From Symploca sp. SIO1C2 (lineage in GTDB: Bacteria; Cyanobacteriota; Cyanobacteriia; Cyanobacteriales; Coleofasciculaceae), in assembly GCA_010672925.1 (NCBI GenBank), contig JAAHFP010000020.1:50186-114185 (forward strand): a DNA stretch of 64,000 nt, read 5' to 3'. Shown here piece after piece: positions 48,116 through 58,577 of this stretch. Under the pieces are notes generated by a model. The model was not told the DNA's origin. It searched no databases and saw only the letters and a program-made list of their open reading frames with translations. Position 1 is the first letter of the stretch; the number at the start of each line of letters is the position of its first letter. The position numbers and the translations under genes were made by a program.

Positions 48116-49606
48116 CTATTCATTGCAAGGTATACCCTTCTCTACCTGAAAACGATAGGAAACACCATAACCAGCACCACAATAAGGCATTCCACCAGTG
48201 CGGTGAACATAGACAAGGAAAGTCAAGCTAATCAATAATTGCACTAAAGCGATCGCTAATAGTATTTTGATCTTGTTGCGATATAGTCCCGCTAGCCACA
48301 AGTAGATAAAGGGAAATGCGATCGCAATATAGTAAGGATGGACATTAACTCGAGATAAAGTGAACGCACCACCAACACCAAAACCCAAGGCTTTCAGGTA
48401 AAAACTTAATTTCGGTTCTTGTGAGTGGGGAATTGGGAATCGGGAATCGGGAATTGGGAATCGGGAATCGGGAATCGGGAATCGGGAATCGGGAATTGGG
48501 AATAGTCTACTTTCATCACCTGGTGGTGGATTTTTTTCATCGGGACTACTTCCGGTTCCCCTCCTTGGAGGGGTTAGGGGTGGGTTCTGCTTTTTTTTCA
48601 ACCACCTGTAGAGAGGATACAAACCGATTCCCACCAAAAACAGATGAGCCGGAATCATTAGATAAGTAGGTATACCAAAAACTGAAGGTTCACGGAGGAA
48701 ATCCTGCCAGAAAAAATCTTTGAGAGTGAAACTGAGATTAACACCTAATGCTGTCGTTACCCATTGACTATAAAATTTGGGAACAAGAAGAGCGACTATC
48801 GAACGTCTGTAACTCTCCATTTGCGGTAGTACTTCCCACAGCCAGGGAATAAGGGGAAGAAAGCCAATAGCAGTACCCAAAAACCAGCCAACCCAAGCTG
48901 TTTTTCTTAAAATTTTTTGTTTATACTCATGCCAAACAGTCCAGAGGAATAGTCCTATAACTAAAAAGAAGCCCCCCATCTGCACCTGTCCCGTCAAAAT
49001 AGCGACAAATCCCCAGAGAAAACTACCCCAGAATTTGCGTCGAAACCAGTGACCTAACAAGACCAAGAAACAAAAAGGAGCCAGGATATCCGGTTGCCAA
49101 ATTCTCCTAGATAGTAAAATTGCTAGAGGATTAACACTCATGATCGCTAATCCCCATAGCCAAGTATGTCTTTCTTCCTTGGCAATTTGCCAGAGGATAA
49201 AGCCGAAGAATAGCCAAATTGTGATTACATTAAGCCATTGCACCCAGCGAACCATAGCAATGGGGTCATGAGCAAACTTGGCAATAACCGCAAAGCACCA
49301 AACACTCATGCCAGGAATGCGTACTAAGACTGAACTAGGAAATCCCGATACAGGCCAAGGTGTACTACCACTAGCAATTTGTTGACTTAGCTCAAAGATC
49401 GATTTCTCATCATATTTCCACTCCATATCTGCTGCCCAGATTAGCCTGAGTATACTACCAATGAGGAGGAAACTAATAACTGTCAGCAGCTGTAGCCGAG
49501 GATTGAACTGCAAGTTAGAGATTTTAGTAATCGATTTAGTTATTTTCATTGTGCCGGAGATGGCGAAGAGTGCCGTAGGGTGTGTTAGCGCAGCGTAACG
49601 CACCAT
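48116..49606 (-). CDS. Polytopic membrane protein, glycosyltransferase-39/ArnT-like (paralogue 1)
   Basis: Multiple TM segments; [25 protein letters not shown]; about 55% similar by eye to 49800-51230. Confidence 0.7.
   Translation of the reverse strand: MVRYAALTHPTALFAISGTMKITKSITKISNLQFNPRLQLLTVISFLLIGSILRLIWAADMEWKYDEKSIFELSQQIASGSTPWPVSGFPSSVLVRIPGMSVWCFAVIAKFAHDPIAMVRWVQWLNVITIWLFFGFILWQIAKEERHTWLWGLAIMSVNPLAILLSRRIWQPDILAPFCFLVLLGHWFRRKFWGSFLWGFVAILTGQVQMGGFFLVIGLFLWTVWHEYKQKILRKTAWVGWFLGTAIGFLPLIPWLWEVLPQMESYRRSIVALLVPKFYSQWVTTALGVNLSFTLKDFFWQDFLREPSVFGIPTYLMIPAHLFLVGIGLYPLYRWLKKKQNPPLTPPRRGTGSSPDEKNPPPGDESRLFPIPDSRFPIPDSRFPIPDSRFPIPHSQEPKLSFYLKALGFGVGGAFTLSRVNVHPYYIAIAFPFIYLWLAGLYRNKIKILLAIALVQLLISLTFLVYVHRTGGMPYCGAGYGVSYRFQVEKGIPCNE
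48428..48504. repeat. 11 x 7-bp tandem repeat (GGGAATC/GGGAATT) inside CDS 48116-49606
   Basis: Direct reading; antisense translation (FPIPDSR)n. Confidence 0.95.
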
Positions 49607-49799
49607 ATCGCAGGTACAATTATTATCAAAAATTTCCTTACTCTATATTATACCAAATCCGGTTGGTGTTGAGTATGTGAAAAATAATTCAAAGTCCCCC
49701 AGAATTGGGGGATTTAGGGGGCGAAGTAACACGCTTTTTCTCAACCAGATTTGATATCCCCTAATACCTAACACCTACCACCTACAACCTACTACCTAA

Positions 49800-51230
49800 T
49801 TAATTAAGCAGCTGAAAACGATAAGAAGTACCGTAGCCAGAACCCTCAAAAGGAATGCCGCCAGTGCGATGAATAAAGATGAGGAAAGTCAAGCTAATCA
49901 GTAGCTGCACTAGTACAATTGCTAGCAATAGCTTAGTTTTATGGCGATACAGTTGAGCTAGCCAGATGTAGGTAAAGGGGAAAACTAAAGCCATATAATA
50001 AGGAGGAACATTAACGGCTAGTAAAGTAAAAGTTCCACCGACACCAAATCCTAAAGACTTAAGGTATAAATTTAATTTCGGTTCTTGTGAGTGGGGAATT
50101 GGGAATTGGGAATTGGGAATTGGGAATTGGGAATTGGGAATTGGGAAGAGTTGACTTTCATTGCCTGGTGGTAGATTTTTTTCATCAAAACTGCCTTCTG
50201 CCTCCTGCCTCCTGCCTCCTGCCTTCTGCCTTCTGCCTTCTGCTTTCTTCCTTCTTTTCAACCATCTATAGCAAGGATAGATGCCAATACCTACCAAAAA
50301 TAAATGAGCAGGAACCATCAGATAAGTAGGAATACCGAAAATTAACGGTTCCCGGAGAAAGTCTTGCCAGAAAAAGTCTTTGAGGGAATAGCTCAGATTA
50401 ATTCCTAGGGCAGTAGTTAACCATTGGCTGTAGAATTTAGGTACTAACAGACCTACAATGGAAGAGCGAGAACCTTGCCATTGAGGTAAAACTTCCCATA
50501 ACCACAGCAGAAGAGGAATGCTTCCTATCGCGTTTCCCAAAATATAGCCCATCCAGGCTATTTTCCTGAGTATTTTCTTTCTCCCATCATGCCAAACAGT
50601 CCAGCAAAAGATGCCGATAACGACAAAAAATCCCCCCATATGAACTTGTCCACTGCAAATACCAGCTACTCCCCACAAAAAACTACCCCAGAATTTCTGC
50701 CTAAACCAGTGACCAAGAAAGATTAAAAAACAAAAAGGAGCCAGGAGATCCGGTATCCAGATTTTCCGAGAGAGGATAATAGCTAAAGGATTAACACTAG
50801 CGATCGCTAAACCCCACAACCAAGTATGCCTTTCTTCCTGGCCAATTTGCCGAAGGACAAAAGCGAAGAAGAGCCAAAGTGCGGCAATATTCAGTAATTG
50901 TACTCCCCTAGCCATTGATACTGGGTCATCAGCAAACTTAGCGATCGCAGCAAAGCACCAAACCCCCATACCGGGATTAGGAATCCCAATCGAACTCAGT
51001 ATTCCTGATATCGGAAGAGGTATTGTACCATTAACAATCTGTTGCGCCTGGTTAAACATCCACTGTTCTTCACTCTTCCACTCCATATCAGCTGCCCATA
51101 GTAGTCGCAGCAAGCTACCGATGATGAGGAAGCCAATAATTACCAGTAGTTGTAATTGGTTGTTTGTAATTGGTTGTTTGTTGTTGGTTGTTGGTGGTTT
51201 GGCGTTAATCATCAATTGGTTTGACAGCAA
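49800..51230 (-). CDS. Polytopic membrane protein, glycosyltransferase-39/ArnT-like (paralogue 2)
   Basis: [28 protein letters not shown]; parallel TM layout to paralogue 1; start may be downstream of 51230. Confidence 0.7.
   Translation of the reverse strand: MLSNQLMINAKPPTTNNKQPITNNQLQLLVIIGFLIIGSLLRLLWAADMEWKSEEQWMFNQAQQIVNGTIPLPISGILSSIGIPNPGMGVWCFAAIAKFADDPVSMARGVQLLNIAALWLFFAFVLRQIGQEERHTWLWGLAIASVNPLAIILSRKIWIPDLLAPFCFLIFLGHWFRQKFWGSFLWGVAGICSGQVHMGGFFVVIGIFCWTVWHDGRKKILRKIAWMGYILGNAIGSIPLLLWLWEVLPQWQGSRSSIVGLLVPKFYSQWLTTALGINLSYSLKDFFWQDFLREPLIFGIPTYLMVPAHLFLVGIGIYPCYRWLKRRKKAEGRRQKAGGRRQEAEGSFDEKNLPPGNESQLFPIPNSQFPIPNSQFPIPHSQEPKLNLYLKSLGFGVGGTFTLLAVNVPPYYMALVFPFTYIWLAQLYRHKTKLLLAIVLVQLLISLTFLIFIHRTGGIPFEGSGYGTSYRFQLLN
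50094..50142. repeat. 7 x 7-bp tandem repeat (GGGAATT) inside CDS 49800-51230
   Basis: Direct reading; antisense translation (FPIPNSQ)n. Confidence 0.95.
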
Positions 51231-51843
51231 AATCCCCTAAGGTGATCGTGAAACCTGATTGCTTACCAGAGGCAACAAAGGTGATAATTACCTCACAAGC
51301 AACGGCAACTGTCAGCATAACTAAATTTCTGGCCAGTGGATAGTCGCAAACATCATCATTGGTAGGTGAGGGAACTCGATAATCCTCATTCCAGATGATT
51401 TCAGCATAGTCACGCTCTAATCCTACATGGAGACAAGGCAACTGAGACTCCTGGCAATAGTCCTTCACTGCTTGACGTGCCACACTATTATCAAAGGTAT
51501 CAATTACCAGACTGACATCTTGCAGTAGTTGAGGAGCATTAGCGGCGGTTAATTCTTTAGAACGTCCATCTACAGCTACTCCTAATGCACGATAAAGACT
51601 ATTTGTCAATATTTTAGCTTTGTAGGCTCCCACATCAGACTTGTAGTAAGGTTGGGTAGAGAGATTCCGTTCTTCAATGCGATCGCGATCGATTACCCGT
51701 AATTTACCAAAGCCAGAACGAGCCAGGTTTTCGGTAATATTTGCTCCCAAAGCTCCCGCGCCACACACCGTTACCGAAAAGTCCTTTAGCTGCCCCATCA
51801 ATGTTGGTGTCCTGTGGAGTCGTTCATGGAAGAAAATAGACAT
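51205..51843 (-). CDS. ThiF/E1-like adenylyltransferase-fold protein
   Basis: [49 protein letters not shown]. Confidence 0.88.
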   Translation of the reverse strand: MSIFFHERLHRTPTLMGQLKDFSVTVCGAGALGANITENLARSGFGKLRVIDRDRIEERNLSTQPYYKSDVGAYKAKILTNSLYRALGVAVDGRSKELTAANAPQLLQDVSLVIDTFDNSVARQAVKDYCQESQLPCLHVGLERDYAEIIWNEDYRVPSPTNDDVCDYPLARNLVMLTVAVACEVIITFVASGKQSGFTITLGDFAVKPIDD

Positions 51844-52079
51844 ATTTTGTCATTGGTCATTGGTCATTGGTCATTTGTTGTAGTTATAGCAGTTCCCACA
51901 TCCGTGAGGTGCGGTTAACTTTGACCAATTTATTCTTAATTCCCTATTCCCCATTCCCTATTCCCAAAAACCAAGAACTTTACACCTCATCCCAATGAGA
52001 AACTCTATAAGATTTTACTCCTTGTATCTAATATGACAGTTATCAGGGCTATTGTGCCAAGATCAACTAAAGTGGGTCT

Positions 52080-53645
52080 GTGACAGCAGCATTAATGATT
52101 GGACAAATATTACGACAGCGTTACCAAATTATCGATAAGTTAGGATCTGGAGGGGTAGGGGAAACCTATCTGGCGGACGATTTGGATATTCCAGTTTCCC
52201 CTAAACCAAAATGTGTCGTCAAGCGACTTCACCCTAAAGCAATCGATTCCGATACACAACGGTTGTTTCAGACAGAAGCTGAAATTCTTTACAAATTAGG
52301 ACAAGACTACGACCAAATTCCTCAGCTTTTTGCCTACTTTGAGGAAAATCAAGAATTTTATCTGGTTCAAGAACTTATCGAAGGAAATAACTTGAGTCAA
52401 GAAATTATTGTAGGGAAACCGTGGAGTGAAGCACGGGTGATTCAGTTATTGCGAGAGCTGTTGGAAATTTTGGCTTATGTTCATCAGCATAATGTGATTC
52501 ACCGAGATATCAAACCCTCCAATCTTATGCGACGTCGCCGGGATGACAAACTAATTCTCATCGATTTTGGGGCAGTTAAGCAAGTTAGTTCCTTAGTTGC
52601 TCATGATTCAGATACAGAAAACCGCACTATCGGCATTGGTACATTTGGTTATATGCCTGGTGAGCAAGCTTTAGGGAAGCCACGACTTAGTAGCGATGTT
52701 TATGCGGTGGGAATGGTAGCAATTCAAGCTTTGACAGGTATTGCACCAAACCAACTTCCTGAGGATGACAAGGGTGAAATTCTCTGGGAAAAAAATGCTC
52801 AGGTGAGCGAAGCATTAAGGAACATTCTTAACCAGATGGTACGCTATCATTTTAGCGATCGCTACCCTTCGGCGATAGAGGCATTAGCAGAACTCAATCT
52901 CCAGATTCCTCCCTCCGAGACTGAACTCCCATCCTCCCCAGAAGAGCTACTCAAGCCAGTTAAAATTGATGGCAAGTATGGCTACAAAGACACTACTGGG
53001 GCAGTTGTTATTCCACCTCAGTTTGATCGGGCAGGTAAATTTTCGGAAGGCTTAGCAGAAGTTAAACTGGGCTCCAAGTATGGCTACATCCAGTCCAAAG
53101 GTAAGATGGTTATCCCACCCCAATTTGAGAAAGCCGGGAGTTTTGCTGGAGGAGTAGCAAAGGTCAAAATTGATAACTGCTCTACTTATATTAATCAAGC
53201 TGGAGAAAGATTATTTGAGGAGGTAAGTAGCTTTTGCGAAGGGTTAGCAAGGATCAGGATTGGCTCAAGATACGGCTACATCAATAATAGTAAGCAGGTA
53301 GTTATTCCACCTCAATTTGAAAAGGCTTGGAGCTTTTCTGAAGGGTTGGCTCTGGTCACCATTGATAATAGGTATGGCTATATTGACCAAGCAGGCAAAA
53401 TGATTATCAAACCTCAATTTGAGAAGGCTTGGAGCTTTTCCCAAGGGTTGGCGCTAGTTACCATTGAGGGCAAGTACGGCTATATCGACACAACAGGGGA
53501 ATTAGTAACCCAGTTATTTGATGAGGCTTGGAGTTCTACAGAAGGACGAGCAAAAATTGAGATTAAAAATAAATTGCTAGGGATCTTACCAATTGGTAAG
53601 CAGTATCGCACGATTGATCAAGCAGGAAAGTTTATTGATTCATGA
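52080..53645 (+). CDS. Serine/threonine protein kinase with C-terminal WG repeats
   Basis: HRDIKPSNLM, LIDFGAVKQV; repeated YGYIDQAGKMIIKPQFEKAWSFSQGLALV; GTG start at 52080. Confidence 0.92.
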   Translation: MTAALMIGQILRQRYQIIDKLGSGGVGETYLADDLDIPVSPKPKCVVKRLHPKAIDSDTQRLFQTEAEILYKLGQDYDQIPQLFAYFEENQEFYLVQELIEGNNLSQEIIVGKPWSEARVIQLLRELLEILAYVHQHNVIHRDIKPSNLMRRRRDDKLILIDFGAVKQVSSLVAHDSDTENRTIGIGTFGYMPGEQALGKPRLSSDVYAVGMVAIQALTGIAPNQLPEDDKGEILWEKNAQVSEALRNILNQMVRYHFSDRYPSAIEALAELNLQIPPSETELPSSPEELLKPVKIDGKYGYKDTTGAVVIPPQFDRAGKFSEGLAEVKLGSKYGYIQSKGKMVIPPQFEKAGSFAGGVAKVKIDNCSTYINQAGERLFEEVSSFCEGLARIRIGSRYGYINNSKQVVIPPQFEKAWSFSEGLALVTIDNRYGYIDQAGKMIIKPQFEKAWSFSQGLALVTIEGKYGYIDTTGELVTQLFDEAWSSTEGRAKIEIKNKLLGILPIGKQYRTIDQAGKFIDS

Positions 53646-53704
53646 ATGGAGAATTGGGAATTGGGAATGGAGAATGGAGAATGGAGAATGGAGAATTGAT
53701 CTTC

Positions 53705-53785
53705 TTTCCACCTACCACCTACCACCTACCACCTACCACCTACCACCTAAAACCTACCACCTAAAACCTACCACCTACCACCTGT
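53705..53785. repeat. Heptanucleotide tandem repeat (CCTACCA/CCTAAAA)n
   Basis: Direct reading. Confidence 0.9.
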
Positions 53786-53790
53786 CCAAC

Positions 53791-55152
53791 TCAACTGCTT
53801 TGCGTACTTATAGTCAGCTGTTCTAGAGCATCGGAAATTTCCACTAACAGTGGTGTTGGCTGGTTAATTTCCCTGGTTGAGTCTGGAAGAGCAGCAACAG
53901 ATGCCGCTGTACGCTGGGCAATTTCTGTTAATGGTTCTGGTGGTTGTAACCTTTTACCTTGTTGCATTACTAATTGCAGTAAAGGTTGTTCATTTGCCAA
54001 ACAAGATTCCGATACCAATCCCAAACGGTCTTGACTAATTTGACCCCCAACAACTTGGCGATAGATTTGCTTACGCCCTGGATAGGTTACTTTGTTACTG
54101 GCACGTTTCATCGTAGGAATACCATCAATTTCCACTAGCTTGTATACTCCATTGACGGGATGACCAGTTACCAACTTCGTTCCTAATCCATAGCCGTCAA
54201 TACAAGCACCAGCACTTTGGAGTTTGGTGATTTCATATTCATCCAAATCGCCACTAGCAAAAATCTTTACCTTTGGCAGAAGCGATCGCACTTTCTGGGA
54301 CAATTTCACCAAATCTCCAGAATCCAGGCGTATACCTGTTACTTCTATTTCCCCAGATTTTACCCGTTCAGCTAACTGCTCAGCTGCTGCGATGGTATTG
54401 TAGGTATCAATTAATAAAGGGGCATGGGGAAAATAGCGTCCAAAGGTAGTAAAAGCATCCTGCTCACTACCAGAGGTTGCGGCAATCGCCATTACTAAAG
54501 CATGAGCCATCGTGCCGCTAGGCTTTTGCCCTAATTTAAGCGCTGCCAGCACATTTGATGTGGCATCCAATCCCCCCGCTAAAGCTGCTCGTGCAGCCCA
54601 AACTGCTCCTTGGGGACTAAAAGCCCGCCTCGTACCAAATTCTAGTAATTGAGCCTGGGAGCCTGCCACATCTCGCAGTCGTGCTGCTTTGGTAGCAATC
54701 AAGGTTTGATAGTTAATGGTATTTAACAGGTACGTTTCTACTAACTGTGCTTGCCACAGGGGAGCATCTACCCGCAACAAGGGCTCATTAGGAAACATTG
54801 CCGTTCCTTCGGGCACTGCCCAAATATCCCCAGAAAACTGACCTTCTGCCAAAAGTGACCAAAATTCTTTTGGTGCTCCGGCAAAAATCCCTGTTTCTTG
54901 CAAAGCTTCTAGCTGGGGGGAAGTGAATCGCAACTTTTCCAGATATTCCAGTACTTGTTCTAGTCCCATAGCAATCAAGTAACCAAAGCCAGACGGTAAG
55001 CGCCGCGCAAATAGTTCAAAAGATGCCGGGGTTTTTGCTAGACCTTCCCCCGTATAGCAGGCTATCATGGTTAACTGGTAAAGATCAGTTAATAAACTGT
55101 AATCTTCAGTCCCAATTACTAGTTCTTGGTTCACTTTATTACTGTTATCCAC
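53791..55152 (-). CDS. pncB: Nicotinate phosphoribosyltransferase
   Basis: LLTDLYQLTMIACYTGEG, LLEFGTRRAFSPQGAVWAARAALAGGLDATSNVLA, GIRLDSGDLVKLSQKVR. Confidence 0.93.
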   Translation of the reverse strand: MDNSNKVNQELVIGTEDYSLLTDLYQLTMIACYTGEGLAKTPASFELFARRLPSGFGYLIAMGLEQVLEYLEKLRFTSPQLEALQETGIFAGAPKEFWSLLAEGQFSGDIWAVPEGTAMFPNEPLLRVDAPLWQAQLVETYLLNTINYQTLIATKAARLRDVAGSQAQLLEFGTRRAFSPQGAVWAARAALAGGLDATSNVLAALKLGQKPSGTMAHALVMAIAATSGSEQDAFTTFGRYFPHAPLLIDTYNTIAAAEQLAERVKSGEIEVTGIRLDSGDLVKLSQKVRSLLPKVKIFASGDLDEYEITKLQSAGACIDGYGLGTKLVTGHPVNGVYKLVEIDGIPTMKRASNKVTYPGRKQIYRQVVGGQISQDRLGLVSESCLANEQPLLQLVMQQGKRLQPPEPLTEIAQRTAASVAALPDSTREINQPTPLLVEISDALEQLTISTQSS

Positions 55153-55404
55153 TAACTAATCATTATCTATCGGGACAGGGGAGATGGGAAGATAAGGGAG
55201 ACAAGGGAGACAAGGAAGATAAGGGAGACAAGGAAGATAAGGAAGACAAGGGAAATATGTACAATCACCTATTCCCAAATGACCAATGACAAATAACAAA
55301 CAACAAACAACAAACAACAGCTGTATCAGAGCTTACTGAACTCAATTTATGGATCAGTTATTCTCTAGCAGTTATTAACAGATATAATCTGGCTAACAAA
55401 AACT

Positions 55405-56394
55405 ATGCGCATTGAGCAGTTGCAAGCCTTTTTGGCAGTGACAGAAACTGGAAACTTTGGACAAGCGGCGCGAAAATGCGGGGTGACCCAATCCACCATC
55501 AGTCGCCAAATTCAGTCTCTGGAAACTGACTTAGGTTTGCCCTTGTTCCATCGTACAGCTCATACTAAACTAACTGTCGGAGGGGAACTGTTTTTACCCC
55601 GTGCCCGGAAAATTTGCCTGGAGTGGCAAAAGGCAACCAGAGAATTAACCGATTTAGTGGCAGGAAAGCAACCAGAGCTCTGTGTTGCAGGAATTCACTC
55701 TGTTTGCTCCTACTACTTACCCCCGATACTCAAGCAATTTTGTTCTAACTATCCTGAAGTGCAGCTGCGGGTGACTGCTTTGGGAAGCGATCGCGCTTTG
55801 AAAGTGCTCCGAGATGGTTTAGTAGATATTGCGATCGTTATGAACAATCGCTTTTTAACTGCTAGTCCAGAAATGGTGGTGGAAGTACTCTACAATGAAC
55901 CGGTAGAAGTGTTGATGGCAGCTGACCATCCCCTGAGTCAATATGAAGAAGTACCCTGGTCTAAACTGGTTCACTATCCCCAAGTGGTGTTTAAAGATGG
56001 GTATGGAATGCAACGGTTAGTGCAAGACCGGTTTGCTAGATTGGGAACTACCCTAAAGACTGTAATGGAATTGAATTCCCTGGAAGCTTTCCGAGGAGTA
56101 GTGCGCCAGGGAGAAATGATTACTTTATTACCCCACAGTGCCTTGATAGAAGCACAGAAAGACCCAACCTTAGCCGTGCGATCGCTTGCCAACTTTCCCC
56201 AACCAGTAACTAACTCAAACAATGTTGTAGGCAATCTCTCTAATATAGATGCTAAGCTTACTCGTCAGGTAGTATTAGTAACTACTCAAGACCGGCTGGA
56301 AATACCCCCAATTAAGTATTTCTGTGAATTAGTACGTCAGTTGAAAGTACCAACTAACAGAGAAGCACAAGACCCAAACCTTTGTGCTATTTGA
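55405..56394 (+). CDS. LysR family transcriptional regulator
   Basis: LQAFLAVTETGNFGQAARKCGVTQSTISRQIQSLETDLGLPLFHR. Confidence 0.93.
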   Translation: MRIEQLQAFLAVTETGNFGQAARKCGVTQSTISRQIQSLETDLGLPLFHRTAHTKLTVGGELFLPRARKICLEWQKATRELTDLVAGKQPELCVAGIHSVCSYYLPPILKQFCSNYPEVQLRVTALGSDRALKVLRDGLVDIAIVMNNRFLTASPEMVVEVLYNEPVEVLMAADHPLSQYEEVPWSKLVHYPQVVFKDGYGMQRLVQDRFARLGTTLKTVMELNSLEAFRGVVRQGEMITLLPHSALIEAQKDPTLAVRSLANFPQPVTNSNNVVGNLSNIDAKLTRQVVLVTTQDRLEIPPIKYFCELVRQLKVPTNREAQDPNLCAI

Positions 56395-56450
56395 GCACCT
56401 GGGTTGGGAGTATCTCTTTACTTATTACTTATTAGTTACTTACTTATTGC

Positions 56451-57488
56451 ATGAGCGATATTTTCAGGGAGTTATTAAAAAAAGTTGGCAGTGGTACCCA
56501 CACTAGTAAAAACTTGAGTCGTCAGGAAGCGGCAACTGCTACCCGAATGATGTTGTTGCAAGAAGCAACACCGGCGCAAATTGGAGCATTTATGATTGCT
56601 CATCGGATTAAAAGACCTACTAGTGAAGAACTAGCAGGAATGTTGGATGCTTACGAGGAAATTGGACCAAAGTTGCAACCAACTAAACCAGTAACAGTAT
56701 TTGGTAATCCCTATGATGGACGTTCTCGTACCTCTCCTGTAACTCCTTTGACAGCCTTGGTTTTGGCTACTGCAGGGATGCCAGTGGTAATGCATGGGGG
56801 GAATTGTATGCCTACTAAGTATGGGGTTCCCCTCATCGAAATTTGGCAGGGATTGGGAGTTGACTTCTCTAAATTGACTCTCCCACAAGTTGAGCCCTTA
56901 CTAGAGAAAACTGGTTTAGGTTTTATTTATCTACCACAACAATTTCCCGAAGCACAGGAATTGGTTACTTACCGTGAACAAATTGGGAAACGTCCACCTG
57001 CGGCAACAGTAGAATTAATCTGGTCTCCTTGTGCTAGGGATAACCATTTAGTTGCTGGGTATGTTCACCCCCCTACAGAAGTCCGGTTCAGAGAAACATT
57101 TAAACTGCGGGGAGTAAGTAATTTTACCCTAGTGAAGGGATTAGAGGGTAGCTGTGACTTGCCCTGCGATCGCACTGCAATCATTGCTATTAGTCATCCC
57201 GATGCCGAAGATGGCTTTGAACGACTGCTACTACATCCCTCTGATTATGGTTTTGCCGAGAAAGAGGTAAGTTTTGATTCAACTGCTAAGCTATTGGTAG
57301 AGATGCAGAAGGTGTTACAGGGAAAATCTTCCCCATTGATGCCAGCAGTTATCTGGAACAGTGGATTTTATTTGTGGCGTTGTGGCATCTGTGCTGATTT
57401 ACCTACGGGGCTTGCTCAAGCTGAAACCCTCTTCACTAGTGGAGATGTGTCTCAAAAACTAGAGGAAATCAGTCAGGCGATCGCTTAA
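56451..57488 (+). CDS. Anthranilate phosphoribosyltransferase-like protein (TrpD2-type)
   Basis: LSRQEAATATRMMLLQEATPAQIGAFMIAHRIKRPTSEELAGMLDAYEEIG; VVMHGGNCMPTKYGVPLIEIWQGLG. Confidence 0.85.
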   Translation: MSDIFRELLKKVGSGTHTSKNLSRQEAATATRMMLLQEATPAQIGAFMIAHRIKRPTSEELAGMLDAYEEIGPKLQPTKPVTVFGNPYDGRSRTSPVTPLTALVLATAGMPVVMHGGNCMPTKYGVPLIEIWQGLGVDFSKLTLPQVEPLLEKTGLGFIYLPQQFPEAQELVTYREQIGKRPPAATVELIWSPCARDNHLVAGYVHPPTEVRFRETFKLRGVSNFTLVKGLEGSCDLPCDRTAIIAISHPDAEDGFERLLLHPSDYGFAEKEVSFDSTAKLLVEMQKVLQGKSSPLMPAVIWNSGFYLWRCGICADLPTGLAQAETLFTSGDVSQKLEEISQAIA

Positions 57489-57620
57489 ACGGGTGGTGTG
57501 GCAGCGCTAAAATGGTGGTGAGAGAAATGGGTTTTGAAGTAACAAGTAACAAGTAACAAGGTAATGAAAAATTTATCCCATAAAAAAGGAGAAAAAGCTG
57601 CTTCTCTTCCAAGCATTCTT

Positions 57621-57696
57621 CCCCTCCTTGGAGGGGTTAGGGGTGGGTTCCGCCTTATGTTCCCCTCCTTGGAGGGGTTAGGGGTGGGTTTTGCCT
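57621..57696. repeat. Two tandem copies of CCCCTCCTTGGAGGGGTTAGGGGTGGGTT interspersed repeat
   Basis: 57621-57655 and 57662-57696; third copy at 48558-48586. Confidence 0.95.
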
Positions 57697-58577
57697 TCTG
57701 CCTTCTTGCTTTAGCCTCACCAGTAAAAGCACAATTTCAGGAGAACTTTCAACAAGAATTCCAGCAGCAGTGCCAGAATGCTAGCTATAACCGAAGTGCT
57801 AGTTCAACTCAAACAACTAGTTATGATTATTTACGAGCAGCAGCTTATGATCTTCCCGAAAAAACTAGAGTAAGTTTTGCCGGTTGTTATTTGAGAGCTG
57901 CTAATCTCAAAGGTGCTAATTTAAGCGGGGTCGATTTCACTGGAGTAGATCTCGGTCCAGTTACGACAGTTCAACGAGCAGATGTCACTCAAAGAGTATC
58001 TGACCTGAGTGAAGTCAATTTCAGTGATGCTAAGTTAGATTATGTTAGTTTTGCTCGAGCAATTTTGAATAATGCTAACTTTACTCAGGCTCGCTTGTAT
58101 AGTGCAGACATGAGTAATGCTCAATTGAGAAATGCAAAATTAGATAATAGTTTTGCCCCTTATTTAACATTGTATAATGCAGATTTAACCGGAGCTACTC
58201 TCACTTCTGCTGAGCTTACTTCTGCGAGAATGACTGGTGCTCGTCTGATTAATACTAATTTATCAGGAGCGAAATTAGTTGGTGCAGATTTAAGAAATAT
58301 CAATCAAAGTATTAATCGCAATTTAAATGCAGAGGTTAGTGCCAGTAATACTAATCTCAGAGGTGCTGACTTGAGTAGGGCTCAACTCAGAGGTGCTAAT
58401 TTAAGGGGAGCTAATTTGAGTAGTGCTAACTTAAGTGGCGCTGACCTCAGAGAAGCAGATTTAACCGGTGCTAGCCTAAATGGAGCCTCCGTAAGTGGAG
58501 CCAATTTTTGTCGAGCCACTATGCCCAACGGTACCATATCTCAGCGAGGCTGTGAGCAGTTAACTTTACCAATTTAG
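57657..58577 (+). CDS. Secreted pentapeptide-repeat protein
   Basis: Signal peptide MFPSLEGLGVGFAFCLLALASPVKA; ANLKGANLSGVDFTGVDL ... LRGANLRGANLSSANLSGADLREADL; ORF track start 57564. Confidence 0.85.
   Translation: MFPSLEGLGVGFAFCLLALASPVKAQFQENFQQEFQQQCQNASYNRSASSTQTTSYDYLRAAAYDLPEKTRVSFAGCYLRAANLKGANLSGVDFTGVDLGPVTTVQRADVTQRVSDLSEVNFSDAKLDYVSFARAILNNANFTQARLYSADMSNAQLRNAKLDNSFAPYLTLYNADLTGATLTSAELTSARMTGARLINTNLSGAKLVGADLRNINQSINRNLNAEVSASNTNLRGADLSRAQLRGANLRGANLSSANLSGADLREADLTGASLNGASVSGANFCRATMPNGTISQRGCEQLTLPI

Noticed and set aside
48421-48669. 82-aa + strand ORF (ELGIGNRELGIGNRESG...)
   Set aside because: Antisense reading of the 7-bp repeat inside the membrane protein CDS
53593-53826. 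77-aa ORF MVSSIARL...TYHLPPTTYHLPP
   Set aside because: Translation of (CCTACCA)n intergenic repeats
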